NCBI GenBank assembly: GCA_937880175.1
Contig: CALFLO010000075.1
Location: 46,637-110,636 of the forward strand
Direction: 5' to 3'
DNA from: an uncultured Gluconobacter sp.
Lineage (GTDB): Bacteria; Pseudomonadota; Alphaproteobacteria; Acetobacterales; Acetobacteraceae
DNA length: 64,000 nt
Below, piece by piece: positions 43,599 through 52,563 of the stretch. The position numbers and the translations under genes were made by a program. The notes under the pieces were generated by a model that saw only the letters and a program-made list of their open reading frames with translations, was not told the origin of the DNA and made no database searches. The number at the start of each line of letters is the position of its first letter. The first letter of the stretch is position 1.

Positions 43599-44057
43599 AT
43601 GAGCGAGACCAAACACACCCTGCACACCCCGGGCTGGGTCAGCGATTTCCAGAAATTCATCATGCGCGGCAACGTGCTCGACCTCGCCGTCGGTGTCGTG
43701 ATCGGTGCGGCCTTCAGCGCGATCGTCGGCAGCGCGGTCAAGGACATCCTGACGCCGTTCATCGGTCTTCTCACCGGTGGCGTCGATTTCTCGAACCTGT
43801 TCATCACCCTCAAAGGCCCGGTCAAGGACACGCTTGCCGATGCCCAGAAGGCTGGTGCGGTCACGGTGAATATCGGCGTATTCCTCAATGCCGTGATTCA
43901 GTTCCTGATCGTTGCCTTCTTCATCTTCTGGCTGACGCGCATCCTCAGCAAGCTGAGCCGCAAGGAAGAGGCTGCACCTGCCGTCCCGCCAGCCCCGACC
44001 AAGGAAGAAATTCTCCTCACGGAAATCCGCGACCTACTGGCGCAGAAAAACTCCTGA
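43599..44057 (+). CDS. mscL: Large-conductance mechanosensitive channel
   Basis: Inner-membrane channel that opens under osmotic down-shock, 152 residues. The first helix is in FIMRGNVLDLAVGVVIGAAF, followed by the pore-lining SAIVGSAVKDILTPFIG; the second membrane helix is FLIVAFFIFWLTRIL and the cytoplasmic helix ends in EILLTEIRDLLAQKN. All are standard. Its stop overlaps the ATG of the following lipoprotein by one base (TGATG). Confidence 0.96.
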   Translation: MSETKHTLHTPGWVSDFQKFIMRGNVLDLAVGVVIGAAFSAIVGSAVKDILTPFIGLLTGGVDFSNLFITLKGPVKDTLADAQKAGAVTVNIGVFLNAVIQFLIVAFFIFWLTRILSKLSRKEEAAPAVPPAPTKEEILLTEIRDLLAQKNS

Positions 44058-44449
44058 TGAGAGACACGAAAGCATCCCGCCCCGCAGTCTGGCGTTCTGC
44101 CGTTGCACTGCTCGTGGCGGGAGGCTTTCTGGCCGGATGTGTGGCACACCCTGCGATGACAGGGCTGCCACCTTCGCCCAACTCGCGTCTTTATGCCTAT
44201 CTGATTGCCCATGGCATGGCGCGAGGCGCCGTCATGACCGGACAGATCGGCCCTGAAGGGCTTTCCCATCTGGTTGCTCTGGACAGGGCAGCGCAGCAGG
44301 CCACGGTGAGTGCCCTGAGACTTCAGAGTGCGTCAGCCAACCGACAGGCCGATCAGGCACTTTCCAGCCTTCTGGCGGACCTTCCCCGGAAAACACCACC
44401 CGCTCCTCCAGATCCTTCAGAGCAGACACAAAAAAACCGGCTTCCCTGA
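44057..44449 (+). CDS. Putative lipoprotein downstream of mscL
   Basis: A 130-residue protein of unknown function. The signal sequence SAVALLVAGGFLAGCVAHPA has lipobox LAGC with the lipidated Cys at residue 28. The mature part is mostly helical (LYAYLIAHGMARGAVMTG, then DRAAQQATVSALRLQSAS) and ends in a Pro-rich tail. Its last codons and stop are part of the bidirectional terminator: the TGA forms the three-base loop of a 24-bp perfect stem. It is coupled to mscL. Confidence 0.75.
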   Translation: MRDTKASRPAVWRSAVALLVAGGFLAGCVAHPAMTGLPPSPNSRLYAYLIAHGMARGAVMTGQIGPEGLSHLVALDRAAQQATVSALRLQSASANRQADQALSSLLADLPRKTPPAPPDPSEQTQKNRLP

Positions 44450-44473
44450 GGGAAGCCGGTTTTTTTGTGTCTG
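44423..44473. terminator. Perfect 24-bp bidirectional terminator with the stop codon as loop
   Basis: Bases 44423-44446 are the exact inverse of 44450-44473; the loop is TGA (44447-44449), the stop of the lipoprotein gene. Each arm holds CCGGCTTCCC or its complement preceded or followed by seven A or T, so it terminates both the mscL transcript and the secDF transcript arriving from the right. Confidence 0.93.
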
Positions 44474-44486
44474 GGGGCAGGCCTGC

Positions 44487-45425
44487 TCAGCCTGCCTCAG
44501 TTTCCTTGCGCAAACGCTTCTCGCCCATCAGGAGCAGAAGCGGCGCTGCAATAAAGATGGACGAAGACGTTCCCACGACAATCCCGAACAGCATGACCGT
44601 CGCAAATCCGGTCAGCGTGCTGCCGCCGAAAAGGGCCAGTGGCAGAGCCGCCAGAAAGACCGTCATGGACGTGCCGAGCGTCCGGTTCAGGGTCTCATTA
44701 ATGGACAGATCCAGCAGTTCCCGCAGCGGCATCGTGCGATACTTGCGAAGGTTCTCGCGGATCCGGTCATAGACGACCACCTTGTCGTTGGTGGAGTAGC
44801 CCAGGATCGTGAGAAGGGCCGCGACCATCACCAGATCGAACTCGAAGCGCGTGATGGCCAGAAAGCCAATGGTCTTCGTCAGATCAAGAATGAGCGTGAC
44901 CACTGCACTAATGGCGAACTCGCGCTCGAACCGGACCCAGATATAGATCAGGATCATCGCAAGACTGAAGCCAAGCGCCAGCAGGCCGTCACGGAACAGC
45001 TCGGACGAAACCGAAGCACCCACGGCGTCGGCACGAAGGACCTGCGTGCCGGGCTCGGCCGCCGATATGGCACTTTTGACGCCATCGACCAGCTTCTGGG
45101 TCTGCGCCTCACGATCCGCACCTTCCGGTGCGTTGATCGAAATGCGCACATCGCGCGGCGACCCGAACGCCTGCACGGCGTCTGGATGGATCCCGGCATG
45201 ATCCAGAGCCGCGCGCAGCTTGCCGAAATCGGCAGGGCCGGGGGTCTGGGCTTCAACGATGATGCCACCGCGGAAATCCAGCCCGAGTTTCAGACCGGGC
45301 TGGAAGAACAGAATGACGGAAGCAATGGAGAGGACCGCCGAAACGATCAGCCCCATATGACGGCCGCGCATGAAGTTGATGCGCCGATCGTCACGGACAA
45401 AACGGAAAAGGGGACGTGACAGCAT
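44487..45425 (-). CDS. secF: Protein translocase subunit SecF
   Basis: Partner of SecD in the proton-driven complex that pulls secreted proteins through SecYEG. The 312-residue protein has a first membrane helix (LIVSAVLSIASVILFF), the periplasmic head starting LGLDFRGGIIVEAQ, and five further helices with YSTNDKVVVYDRIRENLR and TVFLAALPLALFGG. The start at 45425 lies five bases behind the secD stop. Confidence 0.96.
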   Translation of the reverse strand: MLSRPLFRFVRDDRRINFMRGRHMGLIVSAVLSIASVILFFQPGLKLGLDFRGGIIVEAQTPGPADFGKLRAALDHAGIHPDAVQAFGSPRDVRISINAPEGADREAQTQKLVDGVKSAISAAEPGTQVLRADAVGASVSSELFRDGLLALGFSLAMILIYIWVRFEREFAISAVVTLILDLTKTIGFLAITRFEFDLVMVAALLTILGYSTNDKVVVYDRIRENLRKYRTMPLRELLDLSINETLNRTLGTSMTVFLAALPLALFGGSTLTGFATVMLFGIVVGTSSSIFIAAPLLLLMGEKRLRKETEAG

Positions 45426-45430
45426 GACGA

Positions 45431-46975
45431 TCAGACCGGAAGTTCTTTGGGACGGGCGAGGGCGTACCACCGCACGACCAGAAGGCGTGACAGCAGGAGG
45501 GTCGTAAAGAGGGTCGTGACAATACCGATAGTGATCGTCAGCGCGAAGTTGCGCACAGGACCCGTTCCGAACACGAACAGCATGACATGCGCCAGGAACG
45601 CGGTGGCATTGCTGTCGATGATCGTGCTGGTTGCACGGTCAAAACCGGCCTGCAACGCCTGAAGCGGCGCACGGCCACGCTTCACTTCCTCGCGGATACG
45701 CTCGTTGATCAGGATGTTGGCATCAACAGCCATACCCAGAGTCAGCAGCATACCCGCCATGCCCGGCAACGTCAGTGTTGCCTGGAACAGCGAGAGGATC
45801 GCCACCATCAGGATCAGGTTCGCAAACAGGGCAACATCCGCATACAGGCCGAACCGTCCGTAGAACAGCACCATGAACACAATGACCAGAAGCAGTCCGG
45901 TCAGCAGGCTGATGACACCGGCATGGATGGAGGCAGCGCCAAGGCTCGGGCCGATGGTCCGCTGTTCCATAACGGAAAGCGGAGCAGGCAGAGCACCGGC
46001 ACGCAGCAGGAGAGCAAGGTCAGACGCACTGCGGGCATCGAACCCACCCGTGATCTGGCCATTGCCCGCCGTGATCGGGCTGATGATGTTCGGAGCCTCG
46101 ATGACCTTGTTATCGAGCACGATCGCAAAACGCTTGCCGACATTGGCCCGCGTGACGTTTCCAAAGGCCGTCGCACCCGCGCTGTTAAGCTGGAAGGTCA
46201 CAGCCCAGCCGCCGCTCTGCTGATCGATCACCGCCCCGGCATTGGTCAGATCCGTGCCGTCGACATCAACATGATCCTGAACCGCGACCTGCGTATGAAC
46301 ACTCTCATCCTCAAGCATCGTCGAGCCGGGGCTCGCAACGCTCGGGTTCGGCGCCAGCAGGCGGAAGGTCAGGCGGGCGGTCGTGCCTAGAAGGCTCTTG
46401 ATCCGCTCCGGATCGCTGACGCCCGGAAGTTCAACGACAATACGGTCATCGCCTTCGCGGGCAATGCTCGGATCAATCGCGCCCGTTGCGTCGATACGGC
46501 GACGGACGATCTCGATCGACTGCGCCACGGCTTCACGGGCACGGGCCAGCATCGCGTCATGCTGAAGCGTCAGGACAATGCGTCCGTCTTTCTCAGACGT
46601 CGTAAATTCATTTGGCACCACCGGAGGCAGGGACTGCATGGCCTTGAGCGCGGCATCACGTTCGGCGTCCGAACGCGGCATGAAGCTCAGGCTGGCGCTT
46701 GCATCGTCACGAGCAAAATCGCGATATCCCAGAGAACGGTCCAGCAGGGTCTGGCGCGCCTGATCCTGAAGGGACTGAAGGCGGTCATGCTCAAGGGATT
46801 TCAGGTCCAGCTGAAGGAGAAGGTAGGACCCACCCCGCAGATCAAGCCCCAGATGGATCTGCCGCCAGGGCAGGGACGGTGCGGGAGAACGCAGAAAATT
46901 GGGCAGACACAGGAGCACGCCAATCAGGCAGATGCCCGCGACGCCCAGCAGTCTGAGCCGGCTGTAATACATCAT
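45431..46975 (-). CDS. secD: Protein translocase subunit SecD
   Basis: Inner-membrane component with SecF, 514 residues. It has the N-terminal helix, the motif LGLDLRGGSYLLLQLDL at the start of the large periplasmic domain, the GDDRIVVELPGVSDPERIK stretch, and the membrane half with VDANILINERIREEVKRG and STIIDSNATAFLAHV. The companion yajC is not adjacent; upstream lies about 155 bases of non-coding sequence and the divergent oxidoreductase. Two in-frame ATGs at 46975 and 46972 are equivalent starts. Confidence 0.96.
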   Translation of the reverse strand: MMYYSRLRLLGVAGICLIGVLLCLPNFLRSPAPSLPWRQIHLGLDLRGGSYLLLQLDLKSLEHDRLQSLQDQARQTLLDRSLGYRDFARDDASASLSFMPRSDAERDAALKAMQSLPPVVPNEFTTSEKDGRIVLTLQHDAMLARAREAVAQSIEIVRRRIDATGAIDPSIAREGDDRIVVELPGVSDPERIKSLLGTTARLTFRLLAPNPSVASPGSTMLEDESVHTQVAVQDHVDVDGTDLTNAGAVIDQQSGGWAVTFQLNSAGATAFGNVTRANVGKRFAIVLDNKVIEAPNIISPITAGNGQITGGFDARSASDLALLLRAGALPAPLSVMEQRTIGPSLGAASIHAGVISLLTGLLLVIVFMVLFYGRFGLYADVALFANLILMVAILSLFQATLTLPGMAGMLLTLGMAVDANILINERIREEVKRGRAPLQALQAGFDRATSTIIDSNATAFLAHVMLFVFGTGPVRNFALTITIGIVTTLFTTLLLSRLLVVRWYALARPKELPV

Positions 46976-47131
46976 ATCAGGTCGAGACGTCCTCGGCGGA
47001 TTTGGACAGATCGTTTTTCAGATCATTTTCAGGCCGGGACCATGCCGTTTCCGCCATGCCGATGCAACCTTTTGCCTCTTTGGAGCCACACTGCCTTTCC
47101 GGGAAACGCGCTCCCTGATAAGCGTGTCGAC

Positions 47132-48127
47132 ATGAACACAGCGCAGCAGCTTCGGGTCGGCATCGTCGGAGCCGGTCATTTCGGACGGTTTCATGCCCTC
47201 AAATCCGCCGCGAACCCGGCTGAGCAGCTTGTTGCCCTCTTCGATCCCGATCCGGCCCGCGCAGCAATCGTGGCGCGGGAAGCGCGTTGCGCAATTGCCA
47301 CAAGCTATGAAAATCTTCTGGAGCAGGTCGAGGCTGTCATCATTGCCGCTCCAGCGGAGTATCACTTTGTCCTGACAAGCCAGGCCCTGAGGGCGGGGCG
47401 GCATGTTCTGGTCGAGAAACCCATCGCTGCCACTCTGGACGAAGCGCACGCCCTTGCCGATCTGGCGCAACAGACAGGCAAAGTCCTTCAGGTCGGCCAT
47501 CTGCTGCGTTACTCGGCAGAACACCGGGCCATCACCGAAAGGATCAGGGCGCCACTTTACATCGAAGCCACCCGCATCGCGCCTTACAAGCCCCGGGGAA
47601 CGGACGTATCGGTCATTCTGGATCTCATGATCCACGACCTCGATCTCGTTCTTGCGATCGTGGACAGTCCGATTGCGGAAATCGATGCGCTGGGAGCGGC
47701 CGTTTCAAGCGCGCATGAAGATATCGCCAATGCCCGCGTAAGGTTTGAGAATGGCTGCGTGGCGGCCATTACCGCCAGCCGGATTTCACTGAAAACCGAA
47801 CGCCGTATGCGGCTTTTCTCGCAGGACGGATATCTTTCCGCTGATTTCATGGACCGCAAGCTAAGCTTCATTGGCCGTGAACGGGGCGTGCCTCTCCCGG
47901 GCACAGGGGGCTTCCGGCGCGAGGCCATAAGCTGGAAAGATCACGACAATCTGGCCGTGGAGCATGAGGCTTTTGCAGCCTCATGTCTCCATGGAGCGCC
48001 AGTTCTGGTAGATGCTCAGGCAGGGATCAGGGCACTGGATGCTGCAATCCGGGTGACAGACAGCATCCGGGGATCCCGGAAGATCATGGAGCTTTCCGGA
48101 CTGATTCCCACCTCAGGTCAGGCGTAA
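47132..48127 (+). CDS. Gfo/Idh/MocA-family oxidoreductase
   Basis: NAD(P)-dependent sugar or inositol dehydrogenase-like protein, 331 residues. The dinucleotide loop is RVGIVGAGHFGRFHALKS, the conserved Lys is in HVLVEKPIAATLDEA, and LDLMIHDLDLVLAIV carries the later His/Asp motif. Members near secDF or lipid A genes in alphaproteobacteria are often UDP-sugar 3-dehydrogenase-like, but nothing here proves it. The gene is alone, with a weak ribosome site before the ATG. Confidence 0.85.
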   Translation: MNTAQQLRVGIVGAGHFGRFHALKSAANPAEQLVALFDPDPARAAIVAREARCAIATSYENLLEQVEAVIIAAPAEYHFVLTSQALRAGRHVLVEKPIAATLDEAHALADLAQQTGKVLQVGHLLRYSAEHRAITERIRAPLYIEATRIAPYKPRGTDVSVILDLMIHDLDLVLAIVDSPIAEIDALGAAVSSAHEDIANARVRFENGCVAAITASRISLKTERRMRLFSQDGYLSADFMDRKLSFIGRERGVPLPGTGGFRREAISWKDHDNLAVEHEAFAASCLHGAPVLVDAQAGIRALDAAIRVTDSIRGSRKIMELSGLIPTSGQA

Positions 48128-48142
48128 GAATATCAGTTTAAG

Positions 48143-49951
48143 TTACTGATTTTCAATAATCTCTTTCTTCATCTCCAGCTCAAGCCATTCTTCTTCCGAC
48201 TGAGCCAGATCCCGCTCGACGCCCTCCAGAAGCTCGGTCGTCTTCTCGAATTTCGCAGCATCCCGGGCATACAAGCCGGGGTCCGCCAGAACGTCACGGT
48301 AGCTCTGGATCTTCTTTTCCAGCTCGGCCATTTTCTTGGGAAGAAGATCCAGCGCCCGCTTATCGTTATAGCTGAGCTTTTTCGTCTTTTTATCTGATTT
48401 TAAAGCTGATTTAGGTGCAATGCTTCCTGATTCCGAAGAGGCGCTCTCACGACCGGCCGGCACATCTCCGCGCTGGATGAGCATGTCGGAATATCCCCCG
48501 GCATATTCAATCCAGTCTCCGCCGCCGTCTGACACCAGGACCGAACTTGCGACCCGATCAAGGAAGTCACGGTCATGGCTGACCAGCAGGACCGTGCCCG
48601 CATAGTCGGCCAGCATATCCTGAAGAAGATCGAGCGTTTCCAGATCAAGGTCGTTGGTCGGCTCATCCAGCACCATGAGGCTGGATGGCTTGGCCAGGGC
48701 ACAGGCCAGCGCCAGTCGCCCGCGCTCACCGCCAGAGAGTTTTCCAACCGGGGTCCGGGCCTGTTCCGGGCGGAACAGGAAGTCCTTCATATAGCCGATA
48801 ACGTGACGCTTCTCGTCACCCACCTGCACCATATCCCCGCTACCACCCGCGAGGGTCTGGGCAAGGGTTTTGGTCGGATCGAGGCTTTCACGCTGCTGGT
48901 CCAGTGTGACCATGGCCACGGAAGGCCCCATCTTGATGGTCCCGGATTGCGGCTCCATTTTGCCGGTCAGCAGGCGCAGAAGTGTCGTTTTGCCCGCGCC
49001 ATTGGCACCCACCAGACCCAGCCGGTCTCCCCGCAGGATCCTCAGATCGAGATCCCGGACGATGGCACGATCATCATAGGCCCAGTTCACACCTTCAGCG
49101 GCGACCGTAATCTTACCCGCGCTTTCAGCATCCGTTGCCGCCATACGCAGCGTGCCCTTGCCCTTGGAAGCAAGCTCGCGGCGCTGCGCGCGGAGTGCGG
49201 CCAGTTCCCCGACACGCCGGACATTACGCTTGCGACGCGCCGTGACGCCGTAAATCATCCAGTCTTCTTCGCGTGCGATCTGGCGGTCCAGCTTGTGCGC
49301 ATCACGCTCCTGCTGCTCCAGCACCTCGTCGCGCCAGGTTTCGTAACGCGCGAACCCCTGATCCAGCCGTCGCGTCACACCGCCTTCCAGCCAGACAACG
49401 CTGCGAGACAGGGTCTCAAGCAGGCGTCGGTCATGACTGATGACGATCATCGCGCAGCGACAGGCGGAAAGTTCTTTCTCCAACCATGTAATGGACGGCA
49501 GATCCAGATGGTTGGTCGGCTCATCAAGCAGAAGCAGATCAGGCTCGGCCGCGAGGGCACGAGCGAGGGCACAGCGTCGGACTTCACCGCCAGAAAGATT
49601 GTTACAGCTTTCCTCACCGGTCATGCCAAGCTCCGCCAGCATGGAACGCGCCCGATAGTCCTCGGTCTCGTCAAGGCCTTCGGACGCGTAGTCGAATGTG
49701 GTGGCGTAGCTGGAAAGGTCTGGCTCCTGCGCCAGATAATGGACCTTGGTTCCGGGCTGAACAAAGCGCTTACCGGAATCCGCCACGATATCGCCCGAAG
49801 CGATCTTCAGCAGCGTGGATTTGCCGGAGCCGTTACGCCCGACCAGACAGATCCGTTCACCCGGCAGAACGCCAAGCTCCGCTCCATCCAGGAGCGGACG
49901 TCCACCAAGAGTGAAAGTAATGTTCTGCAGGGAGAGAATGGGTGCCGACAT
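48143..49951 (-). CDS. ABC-F family ATPase (Uup-like)
   Basis: Soluble twin-ATPase protein without membrane part, 602 residues. Two cassettes are visible: Walker A GRNGSGKST and GANGAGKTT, signatures LSGGEVRR and LSGGERGR, and Walker B LLLLDEPTNHLDL and LMVLDEPTNDLDL. The basic linker between cassettes is long (REEDWMIYGVTARRKRNVRR), and a C-terminal coiled coil (LLPKKMAELEKKIQSY) follows, as in Uup. ABC-F proteins act on the ribosome, some rescuing stalled or arrested translation. It is monocistronic. Confidence 0.9.
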   Translation of the reverse strand: MSAPILSLQNITFTLGGRPLLDGAELGVLPGERICLVGRNGSGKSTLLKIASGDIVADSGKRFVQPGTKVHYLAQEPDLSSYATTFDYASEGLDETEDYRARSMLAELGMTGEESCNNLSGGEVRRCALARALAAEPDLLLLDEPTNHLDLPSITWLEKELSACRCAMIVISHDRRLLETLSRSVVWLEGGVTRRLDQGFARYETWRDEVLEQQERDAHKLDRQIAREEDWMIYGVTARRKRNVRRVGELAALRAQRRELASKGKGTLRMAATDAESAGKITVAAEGVNWAYDDRAIVRDLDLRILRGDRLGLVGANGAGKTTLLRLLTGKMEPQSGTIKMGPSVAMVTLDQQRESLDPTKTLAQTLAGGSGDMVQVGDEKRHVIGYMKDFLFRPEQARTPVGKLSGGERGRLALACALAKPSSLMVLDEPTNDLDLETLDLLQDMLADYAGTVLLVSHDRDFLDRVASSVLVSDGGGDWIEYAGGYSDMLIQRGDVPAGRESASSESGSIAPKSALKSDKKTKKLSYNDKRALDLLPKKMAELEKKIQSYRDVLADPGLYARDAAKFEKTTELLEGVERDLAQSEEEWLELEMKKEIIENQ

Positions 49952-50012
49952 GGCTCTCTATGTGTCGCAGCGGGGCGCCCGCCGCAAGCCATCCCTGCAT
50001 CGAATTATGTCT

Positions 50013-50753
50013 TCAGACGGGTGTGACACCACCCGTAACGGCCTGATAGGTCGCGACAGCCAGCGTCATCGGCTCGAAAGGCTTCGTGATAACAAAGGAT
50101 GGTTCCTGCGTTTCACCGGTCAGCAGACGCTCCGGATAGGCCGTCACGAATATGACCGGAGCTTCATGGGTCCGCAGGATGCGCCCCACAGCCTGCATGC
50201 CATCCCCGCCGCCGCCAAGATTGATGTCCGCCAGAATCAGTCCGGGCTTCGTTTTTGCCGCCAGCGCGACGGCGTCGGCTTCCGTATGGGCGACGCCTGC
50301 GATTTTATGGCCACAGCGCTCCACCAGATCCTGAATGTCCATGGCAATGATCGGCTCGTCCTCGATGATCAGAACACTCGTCTGAGCAATCCCCTGAAGG
50401 CCTTCGCGTGCCTTGTTCAACTCGGCGGCGGCCTCGTCATCGGTAATGCCCAGAGCCTGCGCGCTGGAGGCAAGAGACTGCTCTTCAAGGGATGTCAGCA
50501 GCATCAGAGCGCGCTGGCGCAGGGGCATGCCAACCGCAGCATTTGCGCCATGCCGTTCCGTGAAAGCACTCACGAGCAAACCATAGAGGGCCTGCCGTGC
50601 GGACAGATCATCCCTGCGGGGATTTTCCATCAGCTCTTTCAGAGCCACGGCCACAAGCTGATCGCCGGTTTTCTGGTCGCCGACCAGGGCGCGGGCGAAG
50701 CGGCGGGCGTAGGGAAGGGCCTTGACGAGTTCCTGACGTGCCGGATCAGTCAT
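50013..50753 (-). CDS. phyR: General stress response regulator PhyR
   Basis: Hybrid response regulator of 246 residues: an N-terminal domain mimicking ECF sigma regions 2 and 4 (about residues 10-120) and a C-terminal receiver with acidic E131/D132, phosphoacceptor D176 in LILADINLGG and Lys in FVITKPFEP. When phosphorylated, PhyR exposes its sigma-like part and binds the anti-sigma factor NepR, releasing EcfG. The partners are all here: two sigma genes, nepR and a kinase lie just across the divergent gap of 125 bases. Confidence 0.95.
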   Translation of the reverse strand: MTDPARQELVKALPYARRFARALVGDQKTGDQLVAVALKELMENPRRDDLSARQALYGLLVSAFTERHGANAAVGMPLRQRALMLLTSLEEQSLASSAQALGITDDEAAAELNKAREGLQGIAQTSVLIIEDEPIIAMDIQDLVERCGHKIAGVAHTEADAVALAAKTKPGLILADINLGGGGDGMQAVGRILRTHEAPVIFVTAYPERLLTGETQEPSFVITKPFEPMTLAVATYQAVTGGVTPV

Positions 50754-50878
50754 GTTTCCATGGCCTCCTGAAAAATATCTGCCGATGCATCCCGGATGGG
50801 GTGCATCTCGTTATGAAGGTTGAATAGTCATGACACGATGCCCAATCTCCGTATAGTCTTCGTGGCCGCCCCGGTCGT

Positions 50879-51481
50879 ATGCGATGTCGCGTGAAGGATC
50901 ATCTTCTGAGCACACCAGTGCCCGCGGGCCAGCATTCTGATCCGCCTGCCCAGAAAGGCAGCTTTCACCGCGGGCTCCTCCAGACCCTTCCGGATCTGCG
51001 CGGTTTTGCGCGCTTTCTGACGCGCGATACTGCGGCGGCGGATGATCTTGTGCAGGATACGATTGTGCGCGCACTGGCATCGCAGGAGCAGTTCCAGCAG
51101 GGAACAGTCCTGAAAGCGTGGCTGTTCACAATCCAGAGAAACGCTTTTTACGAGCAGACACGCCGCCGCAGCCGCGAGCAGGAAATCATGCTCGACATCG
51201 AACTCGACATGCAGCCCTCCACCGCAGCACCATCCCGCCAGAACGCCCGCGATGCCGTTCAGGATCTGGGAGAGCTGTTATGGAAGCTGCCGGATCTGCT
51301 CCGGGAGGCGCTGATCCTGGTGGGTGCGCAGGAGCTGTCCTACGAAGATGCTGCCCGTGTCTGCGACGTTCCGGCTGGCACAATGAGAGCCCGTGTTTCC
51401 CGCGCCAGATCCCAGCTTGCCGAGCTCGCAGCGGAAAATTCCGGCTCTTCCGAGACAGATTACGAAAAAAACATCACCTGA
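50879..51481 (+). CDS. ECF sigma factor, EcfG-like paralogue 1
   Basis: A 200-residue ECF sigma factor of the EcfG group. Region 2 is recognisable in RGFARFLTRDTAAADDLVQD and VLKAWLFTIQRNAFYEQTRR; region 4 in LLREALILVGAQELSYEDAA and GTMRARVSRARSQL. It differs from the second sigma gene in having a 30-residue N-terminal extension and a longer linker with many Gln. The start is uncertain (ATG 50879 or GTG 50891). It lies between phyR and the second sigma gene. Confidence 0.87.
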   Translation: MRCRVKDHLLSTPVPAGQHSDPPAQKGSFHRGLLQTLPDLRGFARFLTRDTAAADDLVQDTIVRALASQEQFQQGTVLKAWLFTIQRNAFYEQTRRRSREQEIMLDIELDMQPSTAAPSRQNARDAVQDLGELLWKLPDLLREALILVGAQELSYEDAARVCDVPAGTMRARVSRARSQLAELAAENSGSSETDYEKNIT

Positions 51482-51612
51482 TTTTTGCCTGTCTTCTCCC
51501 GATTTTTGAGGTGTATTTTCTTTTTCTGAAAATTTTCTGCACTCCGATGCAACATTTTCGTCTGACCGTTCATTGATCCCATGAAAACAGAACGAAATCA
51601 GGAGTCAGTTCC

Positions 51613-52188
51613 ATGACGTTCCACGATCAGGTCATTGCCATTCTTCCGAAGCTGCGCGTTCAGGCTCTTTCGCTGACCCGAAACCGTGCCGCCGCCGAAG
51701 ACCTCGTACAGGACGCCGTGTGCAACGCTCTGGCAGCCCAGAACAGCTTCATCCCGGGAACGAATTTTTCGGCCTGGATGCACCGTATTCTGCGCAACCG
51801 CTTTATCTCCGATCTGCGCAAGCGTCGTGAGACGACAGATATCGACGATGTGCCCGCATCTTCTTTCGCGAGCCCGGCGACGCATGAAGACAGCCTCGCC
51901 CTGAAGGACCTGTCGATGGCGCTGTCCCGCCTTCCGGCCGATCAGCGCGAAGCCCTCATCATGGTCGTGATTCAGGGCATGAGCTACGAAGCACTGGCAG
52001 AGGCCACCGACTGCGCTGTCGGTACAGCCAAGAGCCGCGTCTTCCGTGCCCGTCGCCAGCTTGAAGCCTGGATGAGCGGGGATCTTCCTGCCAATGACAA
52101 GCTGCGCATCAAGGTTAAGGCCCTGCGCGATGCCATGGATGCCCGTCGTCGTGCCGGTCAGCCCTCTGACGATCTCATGCTTTCATGA
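51613..52188 (+). CDS. ecfG: ECF sigma factor EcfG, paralogue 2
   Basis: A 191-residue ECF sigma factor with the classical EcfG layout: LPKLRVQALSLTRNRAAAED and FSAWMHRILRNRFISDLRKR for region 2, LPADQREALIMVVIQGMSYE and GTAKSRVFRARRQLEAW for region 4, plus a 25-residue basic tail. AGGAG before the ATG is clear. It is the more typical EcfG of the two and the one closer to nepR. In unstressed cells it would be held by NepR. Confidence 0.92.
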   Translation: MTFHDQVIAILPKLRVQALSLTRNRAAAEDLVQDAVCNALAAQNSFIPGTNFSAWMHRILRNRFISDLRKRRETTDIDDVPASSFASPATHEDSLALKDLSMALSRLPADQREALIMVVIQGMSYEALAEATDCAVGTAKSRVFRARRQLEAWMSGDLPANDKLRIKVKALRDAMDARRRAGQPSDDLMLS

Positions 52189-52197
52189 TCACAGGGT

Positions 52198-52228
52198 CCG
52201 CAATGGAAAGAATTTGTATCCATTGCGG
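52198..52228 (+). other. Hairpin behind ecfG
   Basis: CCGCAATGGA pairs perfectly with TCCATTGCGG around 11 bases, nine bases after the ecfG stop. The following ATTAGTAG is not a T tract, so it may be a processing or stability element between ecfG and nepR. The remaining 160 bases up to nepR show no ORF and no clear EcfG-type promoter. Confidence 0.5.
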
Positions 52229-52389
52229 ATTAGTAGCGATTGCAGGAAACGCGTTGTTTTCGTAAGACTGGGGTGGCAGTTCGTCCCGCAGCGGCTTCTC
52301 AGGAGAGACCCGGAGTTCGCGCCACAGTCAGTATTCAGGGGTGCAGGATCTGCATCTTCTGACGTCACAGGAAGGTTCAGGACCAGCCA

Positions 52390-52563
52390 ATGACCGCAGG
52401 AGACAAGCGGAAGTCCTCAGCCAGGGAAACCACGGGCGAGGATCAGGACTCGCCTTTCGGGATCTGGCTGAGCCGGGGCCTGCATCAGCTTTTTGATGAT
52501 GTTGCAAATGAGCCGATCCCTGATGAGCTTCTCCGACTGATCGAGGAAGACCGAAACAAGTGA
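52390..52563 (+). CDS. nepR: Anti-sigma factor NepR
   Basis: A 57-residue protein easily overlooked. The core FGIWLSRGLHQLFDDVANEP followed by IPDELLRLIEE matches the NepR signature: two short helices joined by a loop, with the conserved Pro-(D/E) turn. NepR binds EcfG until phosphorylated PhyR displaces it. AGGA seven bases before the ATG supports the start. The stop overlaps the GTG of the kinase gene by four bases, so both are co-translated. Confidence 0.92.
   Translation: MTAGDKRKSSARETTGEDQDSPFGIWLSRGLHQLFDDVANEPIPDELLRLIEEDRNK

Noticed and set aside
48128..48160. A short hairpin ATCAGT/ACTGAT between the oxidoreductase and ABC-F gene stops
   Set aside because: Only six pairs and a short T run; too weak to call a terminator with confidence.
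50754..52389. EcfG-type promoters (GGAAC, 16-17 bases, CGTT) for the stress locus
   Set aside because: I looked upstream of phyR, both sigma genes and nepR on both strands. Only partial matches with wrong spacing were seen, so none is reported.
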